The notes beneath the pieces are model-generated. The model saw only the letters and a program-made list of their open reading frames with translations, did not search any database and had not been told where the DNA came from. The position numbers and the translations under genes are program-made. A stretch of DNA of 64,000 nt from Devosia indica (GTDB lineage Bacteria > Pseudomonadota > Alphaproteobacteria > Rhizobiales > Devosiaceae), in assembly GCF_003056405.1 (NCBI RefSeq), contig NZ_PYVZ01000016.1, forward strand, positions 45,789-109,788, given 5' to 3'. Positions 19,738 to 28,965 of the stretch are shown piece after piece; the first letter of the stretch is position 1, and each line of letters opens with the position of its first letter.

Positions 19738-20604
19738 ATGACTGCGCCCCTGCCAACCATTTCCGGCCTCTCCGAACTCTCCGGCCGCTATGACGCCGTG
19801 CTCAGTGATGTCTGGGGTGTGATCCATAACGGGGTCTCGGCCTTTCCCGAGGCCGTCGAGGCGCTGCGGGCCTTCCGTCGAGCCGGGGGCCGGGCGGTAT
19901 TGATCACCAATGCGCCGCGTCCCTCCGCGCCGATTGTCGCCATGCTCGATCGTCTGGGCGTACCGCGCGACGCCTATGACGCCATTGTTTCTTCGGGCGA
20001 TTCGACCCGCGCCATGATCGAGAAATATCGCGGCAAGGCCATCCATCACGTCGGCCCGCCGACTGAGGACGACGCACTCTATGAAGGGCTCGACCTGCGC
20101 CGCACCGGCGCTGAGGAGGCAGAGGTCGTCGTGGTGACCGATCTCGACACCGATGACGACACGCCCGAAATGTATCGCGAGCGGGCCAAGCTCTGGCTCA
20201 GCCGCAGGCTGCCCATGATCTGCGCCAATCCCGATCGTGTGGTCGAACATGGCGACAAGATCATTTATTGCGGCGGCGCGCTGGGCGACCTCTATTCGGC
20301 CATGGGCGGCATGGTGCACATGGCCGGCAAGCCCTATCCGCCGATCTATGAACAGGCCTTTGCCCTGGCCGAAAAGGCCGCCGGCGGCACGCTGGACAAA
20401 TCCCGCGTGCTGGCCATTGGCGACAGCGTGCGCACCGATGCGGCCGGCGCGGCCCAGTTCGATATTGATCTGCTGTTCATCACAGGGTCCATCCACGCCG
20501 CCGAGCTCGACGCCTTCGGCAAGCCCGATCCGCAGGCCATCGCCGACTTGATTGCGCCCAGTCGCGCCCGCGTCGCCGGCTATCTGCCGCGTCTGGCATG
20601 GTGA
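19738..20604 (+). CDS. HAD-superfamily phosphatase, TIGR01459/NagD-like
   Basis: 288 residues. The N-terminal HAD motif VLSDVWGVIHNG (about 21-32) with D-x-W-G-V is the mark of the TIGR01459 class-IIA HAD group; ITNAPRPS supplies motif II, and DSVRTDAAGAAQFDIDLL the C-terminal motif IV. Likely a sugar- or nucleotide-phosphate phosphatase in the cytoplasm. Start ATG 19738 (AAGG upstream) is preferred over GTG 19714. The stop overlaps the ribF start region by 7 bases, so the two are coupled; the same pairing occurs in other alphaproteobacteria (recall). Confidence 0.88.
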   Translation: MTAPLPTISGLSELSGRYDAVLSDVWGVIHNGVSAFPEAVEALRAFRRAGGRAVLITNAPRPSAPIVAMLDRLGVPRDAYDAIVSSGDSTRAMIEKYRGKAIHHVGPPTEDDALYEGLDLRRTGAEEAEVVVVTDLDTDDDTPEMYRERAKLWLSRRLPMICANPDRVVEHGDKIIYCGGALGDLYSAMGGMVHMAGKPYPPIYEQAFALAEKAAGGTLDKSRVLAIGDSVRTDAAGAAQFDIDLLFITGSIHAAELDAFGKPDPQAIADLIAPSRARVAGYLPRLAW

Positions 20605-21587
20605 GGACTGAAGTGTCCGGCTTCATGCGCCTGTCCAGCCTCGCCGATCTGCCAGATAGCCTGCGCGGCGCCTGTGTGGCGATCGGCAATTTTGACGGCC
20701 TGCATCGTGGTCATCAATCCATCGTGGCAGCCTTGCGCACCCGCGCCGAAGCAGCCGGCGTCCCGGCCCTGATGCTGACCTTCGAGCCACATCCGCGCGA
20801 TGTGTTTGCGCCAGCGCCCTTCATGTTCCGTTTGACCCAGGGCGACGCCAAGGCGCGCCTGGCCCAGGCCATGGGGCTCGACGGCATCATCATCCTGCCT
20901 TTCGACAAGGCCTTTTCGCAGAACGAGGCAGAGGTGTTTGTCGAAACCATGCTGGTGGAACAGCTCGGCGTGCGCAGCGTGATCGTTGGCGCCGACTTCC
21001 ATTTCGGCCGCCAGCGCCGCGGCACCCCGGCCTTTCTACGGGCGGCCGGGGAGCGCTTGGGCTTTGATGTCGAAATTCTGGACCTGATGGACGAGAGCAA
21101 CGAACCCATTTCGTCCTCGCGCATTCGGGCGGCGCTGTCTGAGGGGGCCGTAACCGCCGCCAATCGGCTTCTGGGTTATCACTGGTTCTTCGAAGGCTGC
21201 GTGGTCAAGGGTGACCAGCGGGGCAGGGAGCTGGGCTTTCCCACCGCCAACACCATGACCCCGACCGGGTTCCAGCTCGCCCAGGGCGTCTATGCCGTCC
21301 GGGCGCGGCTGGGCGATCGCCTGCTCGACGGCGTGGCGGCCTATGGCAAGCCCATGTTCGACAATCAATTGCCGCCCTTCGAGACGCATCTGTTCGACTT
21401 CGACGAGGATATTTACGGGCAGACCCTGGCTGTCGCCCTGGTCGAACACATTCGCGGGCAGGAGGTCTTTTCCGGGCTCGACGCGCTCATGGCGGCTATG
21501 GATCGTGATGCCAGCAAGGCGCGTGACCTGCTTGCCAATGCCACGCCGGTCAGCCCGGTCGATGCAAGGCTGGGCTTTTTCGCCTAG
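20598..21587 (+). CDS. ribF: Bifunctional riboflavin kinase / FAD synthetase
   Basis: 329 residues. The N-terminal nucleotidyltransferase domain has AIGNFDGLHRGHQSIV (about 28-43) and SSSRIRAAL (about 172-180); the C-terminal flavokinase has GRELGFPTANTM (about 210-221) and PFETHLFDFDEDIYGQ. It makes FMN and then FAD from riboflavin. The 20598 ATG overlaps the previous stop; ATG 20625 (MRLSS) is a plausible shorter start. The TAG overlaps the stop of the convergent LuxR-type gene. Confidence 0.95.
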   Translation: MVRTEVSGFMRLSSLADLPDSLRGACVAIGNFDGLHRGHQSIVAALRTRAEAAGVPALMLTFEPHPRDVFAPAPFMFRLTQGDAKARLAQAMGLDGIIILPFDKAFSQNEAEVFVETMLVEQLGVRSVIVGADFHFGRQRRGTPAFLRAAGERLGFDVEILDLMDESNEPISSSRIRAALSEGAVTAANRLLGYHWFFEGCVVKGDQRGRELGFPTANTMTPTGFQLAQGVYAVRARLGDRLLDGVAAYGKPMFDNQLPPFETHLFDFDEDIYGQTLAVALVEHIRGQEVFSGLDALMAAMDRDASKARDLLANATPVSPVDARLGFFA

Positions 21588-22657
21588 CCATCATACATCA
21601 AGAGGCGCACCAGTTCGGTCTGCCGGCGCACCCCGGTCTTGTCGAATATGCTGGTGAGCTGCGCGCGCGCCGTCGCATCCGATACTCCACGCGCCTCGGC
21701 GGCCGCCTTGCGGCTGCCGGTTTCCACCACGGCCAGCGCCAGTTCGATTTCGGCCCGGGTCAGGCCGAAACGCTGGGTTAGCTCGCGCAGGCGCTGGCGC
21801 ATCCGCTGGGTTGGGTCGGTAATCATCAATATCGCGGACGGACGCTGTGGCGCGGCATAGTGCATGTCAGCCGAAAACGGCGCGCATTGCACCAGCAAGG
21901 CCCCGTCTCGTCCCGATATCTGCACGCGGCCACCGCCCTTGTCAGGGTGTGCCAGGCAATGGGCGATGAGCCGCACCAGCGCCTGGTGGCTGGCCGTATC
22001 GGCACAGCCGATCTGCCCGTCACGGAGCAGCAATCGCCCATCGGTCAACATGGATTGGGCCATGCCATTGCAGTCCAGCACGCGCCCGGATTGGCTCAGC
22101 AGCAGGGCGCCCTGGCCGGCCATGTCGAGTGTATTGAGCGTCATGCGATTGGCTAGCTGCAACTGTTCGAGCCATTTCCAGCGCTCAACCGCGCGTTGCA
22201 CATCGGGGGCAATGGCGTGCAACTGCTCGATCTGGGTCGTGGTCACCTGGCTGCTGGTATTGATGACCAGCGAACCAAACCATCCCGTGCTGCTGGCCAG
22301 GTTGAGCGCGAGGCCATAGTTGAACTTCTGTGGCACGCACCAGAGATTGTAGAAATCACTGCGCCGGAAATCGTCGATCTCGGGCAAGGTGTCCGTCAGC
22401 GTGATCGCGCCCGCGCCTTGGCGCGCCACGGCCCGCATGACGGCGTTCTGCTGGTGGAATATTTCGCGATACCGGGTCACGAAGTCCGGATCGGTGCGCG
22501 GTGCAAAGAACTCATTGGCCCCGCTGCGGTCCCCGCCACCGAGAACCGCTTCACTGGCGCCCAACAGGTCCGATAGTTTCAGCAGGAACTCCGGCCATGC
22601 CGCGTTCGACACTGTCGTGGCCTGCAGATTATCGCGTAGTCGCTCATGTAAATCCAT
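21584..22657 (-). CDS. LuxR-type HTH transcriptional regulator
   Basis: 357 residues. The last 65 residues form a LuxR/GerE HTH (LTRAEIELALAVVETGSRKA and ARGVSDATARAQLTSIFDKT). The first 290 residues form no domain I can name; the part around LNTLDMAGQGALLLSQSGRV and CNGMAQSML looks PAS-like. Start ATG 22657 has GATTTAC upstream, weak. An inverted repeat GTTCT-N7-AGAAC at 22681-22697 lies just before the gene and might be an operator. Divergent from the Pro/Cys-rich secreted protein. Signal unknown. Confidence 0.85.
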   Translation of the reverse strand: MDLHERLRDNLQATTVSNAAWPEFLLKLSDLLGASEAVLGGGDRSGANEFFAPRTDPDFVTRYREIFHQQNAVMRAVARQGAGAITLTDTLPEIDDFRRSDFYNLWCVPQKFNYGLALNLASSTGWFGSLVINTSSQVTTTQIEQLHAIAPDVQRAVERWKWLEQLQLANRMTLNTLDMAGQGALLLSQSGRVLDCNGMAQSMLTDGRLLLRDGQIGCADTASHQALVRLIAHCLAHPDKGGGRVQISGRDGALLVQCAPFSADMHYAAPQRPSAILMITDPTQRMRQRLRELTQRFGLTRAEIELALAVVETGSRKAAAEARGVSDATARAQLTSIFDKTGVRRQTELVRLLMYDG

Positions 22658-22882
22658 GCGCGCACCCTGCTGTTAATCATGTTCTTTGTCGTAGAACACC
22701 TGTCCGATGTAGCAGATATTTGCGCGCCCTAGTGTGAAATGGTCAACAAATAGTTAAGCCGGGCTCGGCAGAGGCGTGCGCCTCGCACGCAGGGTGCAAT
22801 GTCCGCTCGGGACGGTGGAGCTGATTTTTGTTGTGTGGAGCCGGTTTGGCTTCCCGTCGAGTGTCAGCGTGAAGGAACGACC

Positions 22883-23245
22883 ATGCCAACAAGGAATAAC
22901 CCCAGACGGCCCAGTGCGGTCGGCGTTGCCGCGGCCCTGCTTCTCATGGGTACGGCTTTGCCCACCTCTGCCTTCGATCCCGCGGTCGAAGATGAAGTCC
23001 GCTTTCAGATCAATTGCGCCATATTGATGCTGACCGACCCGGTCGAGCATGTGGCGGTCTGCAATCCCGGCCCGCAATCCTCGCCGGCCTCACTTTCGCA
23101 GAGCATCAGCGGTGGGCCTGGGGTTGTGCCCCCGCCGCCACCGCCGCCGCCTGCGCCGGAAGTGACCGAGGAGGAGGAAGAAGTGGAAGATCCGTGCCCC
23201 GGTGGCAGCGTCAATCCCTGCGGAGGCTGCTTCTACCCGAACTGA
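22883..23245 (+). CDS. Small exported Pro-rich, Cys-tailed protein
   Basis: 120 residues, no family recognised. A signal peptide (basic start PTRNNPRRPS, hydrophobic about 15-26, cut near LPTSA) is followed by a short region with two Cys (INCAILM, VAVCNPG), eight consecutive Pro, a run of Glu, and a C-terminal Cys/Gly tail CPGGSVNPCGGCFYPN. ATG 22883 has GAAGGAACG upstream; the longer frame to 22799 lacks a start signal. It ends one base before the glycosyltransferase gene, so the two are co-transcribed. Confidence 0.65.
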   Translation: MPTRNNPRRPSAVGVAAALLLMGTALPTSAFDPAVEDEVRFQINCAILMLTDPVEHVAVCNPGPQSSPASLSQSISGGPGVVPPPPPPPPAPEVTEEEEEVEDPCPGGSVNPCGGCFYPN

Positions 23246-23246
23246 C

Positions 23247-24429
23247 ATGGCCAAGCGGATCTTGCTCGCCTGGGAGGGCGGCGCCGGCCGGGGCCATGTC
23301 GTGACCCTCAGGGTCATGGCGGAGGCCCTCGGCCCGCAGCCTCACTACGAAGCCGCACTCTGCCGCATGGACCATGCGGCAGAGCTGTCGGCTGTGTGCG
23401 GGGCGGTCTATCCCTCGGCCGGGCTCTACCTGCATGCTGCCCCCCGCAAGGCCCTGGGCTGGCCGCGGACAGCGAGCTGGGCCGACTTTCTCGGCGATCT
23501 GGTTTTTTGCTTTTCCCGAGCGGCTGCAGGTGCAATTCGACTGGTGGATAGAGGTCCTGCGCTCCCGGCGTATCGATCTCGTTATCGCCGACTTCGCACC
23601 CGTTTCCATGCTCGCCGCCAGGGCGTTTGGTATTCCCTCGGTCTGCGTGGGAACCGGCTATTCTGCCCCGCCGCCGGGCATGACATCATTCCCCATCCTG
23701 CTGCCGGAATACACCACTCTTGTGCATGACGAGGCGGCCCTTTTGGCCAACACCAATGCCATTCTGGCGCCCTTCAATCTCGAACCTCTGGGGGCTTTCT
23801 CCGACATCTACCGGGCGTCTGTCTCCATGCCGCGCACCATTCGGCAGCTTGATCCCTATGACGGATTGCGAGCGTCCCCCTTGCTCCCGCCACTCAACGA
23901 AGCAGTACCGCGTGGCACTGGTTCTGGTGACGAGATCTTTGTCTATTTCTCGACGGCGGAAACCGCCTATGCCCCCCCTGGTCGAGGCCTGTGCGGACTT
24001 GACCTGCCGGTCCGCGCCTATCTGCCGGGTGCAGACGCGCAATTGCTGGACCGGCTTGTCCAGGCAGGCGTCATGGTGGAGCTCGCGCCCGTGCCGGTGG
24101 ACCAGATCGCTGCGCGCAGTCGCTTGATGCTCAATGCCGGCCAGCATGGCTCATTGTGCATGGGACTGGGCCTGGGTATTCCGCAGCTCACACTGCCCCA
24201 GCACCTCGAACATCTTTATCACGCCCGGCGCGCCTTTGATCTTGGGGTAGCGGAAATCGTGCCCTATCGATCCTGGGACGCCGGGCAGATTATCGCATTG
24301 ACCCGAGAACTGTACTTTGATCCGGATCGTGCCGCGCGCAGCCAGGCCCTTGCGGCAAGCCTCTACCCTGACCTCTTCGGGGATATCGCGCGGCTGGTGC
24401 GCGACCGCGTCGGGCCGCTCCTCGACTGA
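23247..24429 (+). pseudogene. GT-B glycosyltransferase (MGT/UGT-like), frameshifted
   Basis: Two overlapping frames make one protein of about 393 residues. The first begins MAKRILLAWEGGAGRGHV (ATG 23247) and stays homologous-looking to WADFLGDLVF; the second continues FAFPERLQVQFDWW to the C-terminal UDP-sugar site region NAGQHGSLCMGLGLGIPQ and stop at 24429. The switch falls at a run of six T (23502-23507); five T would restore one frame. Could be a sequencing error, a true inactivating mutation or phase variation at the homopolymer. If intact, a cytosolic macrolide/UDP-type glycosyltransferase; substrate unknown. Confidence 0.75.
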
Positions 24430-24507
24430 TCGGGCAAATCAGCCTTTGCCCCATGCGCCATGCCTTGCTAAAAGGCGCGCAATTCTTCCAACCCCGATTG
24501 CCGATCC

Positions 24508-27492
24508 ATGAACGACACCGCTCCCAGCGCGACCGAAAAAGACTATTCGGCCACGCTCTTCCTGCCGGAAACCAATTTCCCGATGCGCGCTGGCCTGCCT
24601 CAGCGCGAGCCCGAATGGCTCAAGCGCTGGGAAGACATGGATATTTACGCCCTGCAGCGCGAACAGGCCAAGGACCGGCCGCTCTTCACCCTGCATGACG
24701 GCCCCCCATACGCCAATGGCAACATCCATATCGGCCATGCGCTGAACAAGACGCTCAAGGACATGATCTCCCGCTCCAAGCAGATGGCGGGGTTCAACTC
24801 GGCTTATGTGCCGGGCTGGGATTGTCACGGCCTGCCCATCGAATGGAAGATCGAGGAGCAGTACCGCGCCAAGGGCAAGGACAAGAACGAGGTTCCGGTG
24901 GTCGAATTCCGCCAGGAATGCCGTACCTTTGCCGAGCAGTGGGTCGATATCCAGCGCGAGGAATTCAAGCGCCTCGGCATCCTGGGGGAGTGGGACAATC
25001 CCTATCTCACCATGAGCTTCGACGCCGAAGCCCAGATCGCCCGCGAGCTGATGAAGGTCTCGATGACCGGCCAGCTCTATCGCGGCTCCAAACCCGTCAT
25101 GTGGTCGGTGGTCGAGCGCACCGCGCTCGCCGAAGCCGAAATCGAATATGCCGACCACGAGAGCGACACCATCTGGGTTAAGTTCCCGGTTGTCTCATAT
25201 GATCTTGGATTCAATCCCGACGACAAACAGAGCATCGAGGCGAAAGACGCCCTTCGTCCGCTACTTTCGGCAGCGTCGGTCGTGATCTGGACTACTACTC
25301 CGTGGACCATCCCGGCCAACCGGGCCATCTCCTTCTCCAGTCGGATCGAGTACGGTCTCTACGAGGTTACCGAGGCGCCTGCCGAGAACTGGGCCAAGGT
25401 CGGCGACAAGCTGATCCTGGCCGACAAGCTCGCCGCCGAGGTCTTCGCCAAGGCCAAGGTTGCCGGCTTCGAAAAGCGCGCAACCGTCACGGCTGAGGAA
25501 CTCGCTTCGATCACGGCAGCCCATCCCCTGCGCAGTTTCGCTGGCGGCTACAATTTCGACGTGCCCCTGCTCGACGGCGAGCATGTCACCGATGATGCCG
25601 GTACCGGCTTCGTGCACACCGCGCCGGGCCATGGCCTCGACGACTTTGGCATCTGGATGGAGTCGACCCGCCTGCTCAAGGAGCGCGGCATTGACCCTTC
25701 CATCCCCTATTGCGTCGACGATGGCGGCTTCTACACCAAGGACGCGCCGGGCTTCGATGGCGCGCGCGTCATCGACGACAACGGCAAAAAGGGCGACGCC
25801 AACCAGCGCGTCATCACGGCCCTCGCAGAGCACGGCAACATCATCGCCCGCGGCCGCGTAAAACACCAATATCCCCATTCCTGGCGCTCCAAGAAGCCGG
25901 TGATCTTCCGCAATACCCCGCAATGGTTTGTCTATATGGACAAGGACATTGAAGGGGAGGCAGGCGACACTCTGCGCGCCCGCGCCCTCAACGCCATCGA
26001 CGCAACCAAGTTCTATCCCGCTACCGGACAGAACCGTCTGCGCGCCATGATCGCCGATCGCCCCGACTGGGTGCTGTCGCGCCAGCGCGCCTGGGGCGTG
26101 CCGATCACGGTTTTCGTGCACAAGCAGAGCGGCGAAATCCTCCGCGACGAAATGGTCAATCACCGCATCGCCCAGTCCTTCGAGGAAGAGGGTGCCGACG
26201 CCTGGTACAAGCCCGGCGCTGCCGAGCGCTATCTTGGTGCCGACTACAAGGTCGAGGACTATGAAATGGTCCGCGATGTGCTCGATGTCTGGTTCGACTC
26301 GGGCTCGACCCACTCCTTCGTGCTGCGCAACAAGCAGAAATGGCCGCATCTGAAATTCCCGGCCTCGATGTATCTCGAGGGCTCGGACCAGCATCGCGGC
26401 TGGTTCCATTCGTCCCTGCTCGAAAGCTGCGCCACCAATGGCCACGCGCCCTATGACAGCGTCCTCACCCATGGGTTCACCATGGATGGGGAAGGCCGCA
26501 AGATGAGCAAGTCGCTGGGCAATACCGTTGCCCCGCAGGACATCATCAAGCAGTTTGGCGCCGATATCCTCCGGCTCTGGGTCGCCTCGTCCGACTATTC
26601 GGAAGATCTGCGCCTGGGCAAGGAGATCATCCAGACCACGGTCGACAGCTATCGCAAGCTGAGGAACTCCCTGCGCTGGCTGCTCGGCAATCTGGCCCAT
26701 TTCCAGAAAGACGACGTCGTCGACCCCAAGGACATGCCCGAGCTTGAGCGGCTGATGCTGCATCGCCTGGCCCAGCTCGATACCGGCGTCCGCGCGGCCT
26801 ATAACGAGTATGACTATCGCAAGGTGGTGACGCTGCTCACCAACTTCATGAATATCGAGCTGTCGGCGTTCTATTTCGATGTCCGCAAGGACACGCTCTA
26901 TTGCGATCCGATTTCCTCGATCAAGCGCCGTTCGGCGCTGACCGTGCTCGACCACCTGTTCAACGCGCTCACCGCCTGGCTTGCGCCGATCCTGGTCTTC
27001 ACCATGGAAGAATGTTGGCTTGAACGGCACCCGGAGGAGGGTGCCTCGGTCCACCTGCGTCAGTTCCCCGACATTCCGCAGACCTGGCTGGACAATGAGC
27101 TGGCGGCCAAGTGGCAGCTCATCCGTGCTGTCCGCCGTGTCGTCACCGGCGCACTCGAGATCGAGCGTCGCGAAAAGCGCATTGGCTCCTCGCTGGAGGC
27201 CGCGCCAAAGGTATTCATCGCCGACGCCCGCTATATCGTTGCGCTGGAAGGCCAGGATCTGGCCGAAATCGCCATCACTTCGGCCGTTGAAATCAAGCAG
27301 AACGAAGGCCCTGGCGAGGCTTTCCGCCTCGACGACGTGCCGGGCGTCTCCGTCATGCCGGCCCTGGCCGAGGGCAAGCGCTGCGCTCGTTCCTGGAAGG
27401 TGCTGCCCGAAGTCGGCACTGACCCGGACTATCCCGATGTCTCGCCGCGCGACGCCCAGGCGCTGCGCGAGCGCGCTGCCGCGGGTCTTTGA
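24508..27492 (+). CDS. ileS: Isoleucyl-tRNA synthetase
   Basis: 994 residues; class I synthetase charging tRNA-Ile, with an editing domain. HIGH box [10 protein letters not shown] is at about residues 72-81, [12 protein letters not shown] marks the editing domain entry near 260, [15 protein letters not shown] lies near 366 and KMSKS ([10 protein letters not shown]) near 664-673. The C-terminal zinc knuckle is reduced to a single Cys ([14 protein letters not shown]), as in many alphaproteobacteria. A short patch around residues 226-286 uses codons unlike the flanks. lspA begins 3 bases after the stop. Confidence 0.96.
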   Translation: MNDTAPSATEKDYSATLFLPETNFPMRAGLPQREPEWLKRWEDMDIYALQREQAKDRPLFTLHDGPPYANGNIHIGHALNKTLKDMISRSKQMAGFNSAYVPGWDCHGLPIEWKIEEQYRAKGKDKNEVPVVEFRQECRTFAEQWVDIQREEFKRLGILGEWDNPYLTMSFDAEAQIARELMKVSMTGQLYRGSKPVMWSVVERTALAEAEIEYADHESDTIWVKFPVVSYDLGFNPDDKQSIEAKDALRPLLSAASVVIWTTTPWTIPANRAISFSSRIEYGLYEVTEAPAENWAKVGDKLILADKLAAEVFAKAKVAGFEKRATVTAEELASITAAHPLRSFAGGYNFDVPLLDGEHVTDDAGTGFVHTAPGHGLDDFGIWMESTRLLKERGIDPSIPYCVDDGGFYTKDAPGFDGARVIDDNGKKGDANQRVITALAEHGNIIARGRVKHQYPHSWRSKKPVIFRNTPQWFVYMDKDIEGEAGDTLRARALNAIDATKFYPATGQNRLRAMIADRPDWVLSRQRAWGVPITVFVHKQSGEILRDEMVNHRIAQSFEEEGADAWYKPGAAERYLGADYKVEDYEMVRDVLDVWFDSGSTHSFVLRNKQKWPHLKFPASMYLEGSDQHRGWFHSSLLESCATNGHAPYDSVLTHGFTMDGEGRKMSKSLGNTVAPQDIIKQFGADILRLWVASSDYSEDLRLGKEIIQTTVDSYRKLRNSLRWLLGNLAHFQKDDVVDPKDMPELERLMLHRLAQLDTGVRAAYNEYDYRKVVTLLTNFMNIELSAFYFDVRKDTLYCDPISSIKRRSALTVLDHLFNALTAWLAPILVFTMEECWLERHPEEGASVHLRQFPDIPQTWLDNELAAKWQLIRAVRRVVTGALEIERREKRIGSSLEAAPKVFIADARYIVALEGQDLAEIAITSAVEIKQNEGPGEAFRLDDVPGVSVMPALAEGKRCARSWKVLPEVGTDPDYPDVSPRDAQALRERAAAGL

Positions 27493-27495
27493 CCT

Positions 27496-28062
27496 TTGGC
27501 CGCCTTGCGCCGCTTTGACATCTCGGTGATCGCCTCCCTCATGGTGGCGATCATCGCCTTTGGGCTGGACCGCGCGCAGAAGGCCTATCACATCGCCGCC
27601 GAATGCTACGTCATCGGCCAGGCCGCCTGCGTCAGCGTCCCCTATTTCTTCGAGCCCATCACGCTGACCGGCTGGCGCGGCGGCGAATTGCTCAGCGTCA
27701 CGCCGTTCTTCGACTATGTTCTGGTCTGGAATACCGGCATTTCCTATGGCCTGTTCGATGGCCTGCCGGTCTGGGCGCTGGGCGCAATCATGCTTGTTGC
27801 CATCGTGGCGCTCTCGGTCTGGTGGTGGCGCAGCACCGAATTCCTGGTGCGGCTTGGCTTGGCCCTTTGCGTGGGCGGGGCCCTGTCCAACGCCCTCGAC
27901 CGCCTCATCTATGGGGCCGTGGCCGATTTCTTCCACTTTCATTGGGGAAGCTGGTCATTCTACATTTTCAACCTGGCAGATGTGGCCATCACGCTGGGCG
28001 TCATACTGCTCTTTGTCGATCTGCTGGGCCTGTTCCGCCGCCGCCCGGCCAAATCGGACTGA
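27496..28062 (+). CDS. lspA: Prolipoprotein signal peptidase (signal peptidase II)
   Basis: 188 residues with four hydrophobic helices. The catalytic Asp pair is present in GGALSNALDRLIYGAVADFF and in YIFNLADVAITLGV. It cuts lipoprotein signal peptides in the inner membrane. The start is TTG at 27496 just after the ileS stop, so translation is coupled. Between the first two helices the loop is longer than usual (about residues 35-68), with two Cys (AECYVIGQAACVSV). A lipoprotein gene follows, a pairing common around lspA. Confidence 0.93.
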   Translation: MAALRRFDISVIASLMVAIIAFGLDRAQKAYHIAAECYVIGQAACVSVPYFFEPITLTGWRGGELLSVTPFFDYVLVWNTGISYGLFDGLPVWALGAIMLVAIVALSVWWWRSTEFLVRLGLALCVGGALSNALDRLIYGAVADFFHFHWGSWSFYIFNLADVAITLGVILLFVDLLGLFRRRPAKSD

Positions 28063-28149
28063 GCGGCAAATTCATCACCGTGCTGCCAGAATCTGGTCTT
28101 ACGGCTGGGAATGCGCTATAGAGGCCGCCGATATCGTAAGGGAATTTGC

Positions 28150-28848
28150 ATGCGGATCGCATTGACCGGGCAGGGTGCTGCCATTTCTGCCGCCACACGC
28201 GCGGGTCTTGCCGCTCTAGGGCTGCTGGCCAGCCTGGCACTTGCGGCCTGTACGACGGTGGAAGGCACCAATGCCCTGACCGATTTCGGCACGTTCGAAC
28301 GGGAAGTGATGAACACGACCGCCCGCGGCGTCGGCCTGATCCCGGGCGACCCGCCAAAGGAAGATCTGACCGCCGCACGTGCCCCTTTGGTGCTGCCCAA
28401 ATCCGACGCCAATCTGCCGGCGCCCCGCACCCAGGTTGCCGCGGCGCAATTGCCTGCCGACAGCGACACGGTACAGATCGACACCACCAATCTCAGCGAG
28501 GCCGACCTGCGCCTGCTGCGTGACGCCCGCGTTGTCGATATGCGCACTCTGGGCGGCCGCCCGCTGACCGAGGTTGAAGCGCGCCAGCTCACCGCACGCA
28601 TGCAGGCCGCCAACATGGCTGTCACGGCCAATAATGAGCGCCCGCTCTACCTGCCACCGGCCGAATACTTTACTCGCGTTGGCGATTCGCAACTGGTCTG
28701 CCGCACCGCCTCGGGCGAACTGGTCTCCCTGCGGGATGATCGCTGCCCCGCCGATGTGCGCCGGGCGCTGCAGGAAGCCAATCCGGGCGTGTCCAGTTCG
28801 GGCCTGATCGGCACGGACATCAACAATACCCTTGGTCGGAACGAGTAG
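28150..28848 (+). CDS. Outer-envelope lipoprotein of unknown function
   Basis: 232 residues. Signal peptide with a lipobox SLALAAC, giving Cys at about residue 33 as the lipidated residue. The mature part begins TTVEGTNALTDFGTFEREVM, which recalls lspA-linked DUF3035-type lipoproteins, but the rest is not clear. The C-terminus has two Cys (LVCRTASG, DDRCPADVRR) that may form a disulfide. ATG 28150 with AAGGG upstream. A terminator follows. Confidence 0.75.
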   Translation: MRIALTGQGAAISAATRAGLAALGLLASLALAACTTVEGTNALTDFGTFEREVMNTTARGVGLIPGDPPKEDLTAARAPLVLPKSDANLPAPRTQVAAAQLPADSDTVQIDTTNLSEADLRLLRDARVVDMRTLGGRPLTEVEARQLTARMQAANMAVTANNERPLYLPPAEYFTRVGDSQLVCRTASGELVSLRDDRCPADVRRALQEANPGVSSSGLIGTDINNTLGRNE

Positions 28849-28883
28849 CCCCGGTTCGATCCAGGACCTAACACCGAAAACGG

Positions 28884-28915
28884 CGCCCCGCCTTCCGGCG
28901 GGGCGTCTTCGATTT
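28884..28915 (+). terminator. Intrinsic terminator after the lipoprotein gene
   Basis: Stem CGCCCCGCC / GGCGGGGCG with a TTCC loop, then TCTTCGATTTTA. It closes the ileS-lspA-lipoprotein unit. Confidence 0.8.
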
Positions 28916-28965
28916 TACCGCGCCGCCCGCCACTGCGATCCCGCTTGTGGCATCATGGGTCCCGC

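Noticed and set aside
22681..22697. SOS (LexA) box before the LuxR-type gene
   Set aside because: The alphaproteobacterial SOS box is a direct GTTC-N7-GTTC repeat; here the arms are inverted (GTTCT and AGAAC).
25261..27942. Antisense open frame of 893 codons opposite ileS and lspA
   Set aside because: Arises from G/C-ending codons of ileS; no ribosome site or domain, and it spans two real genes.
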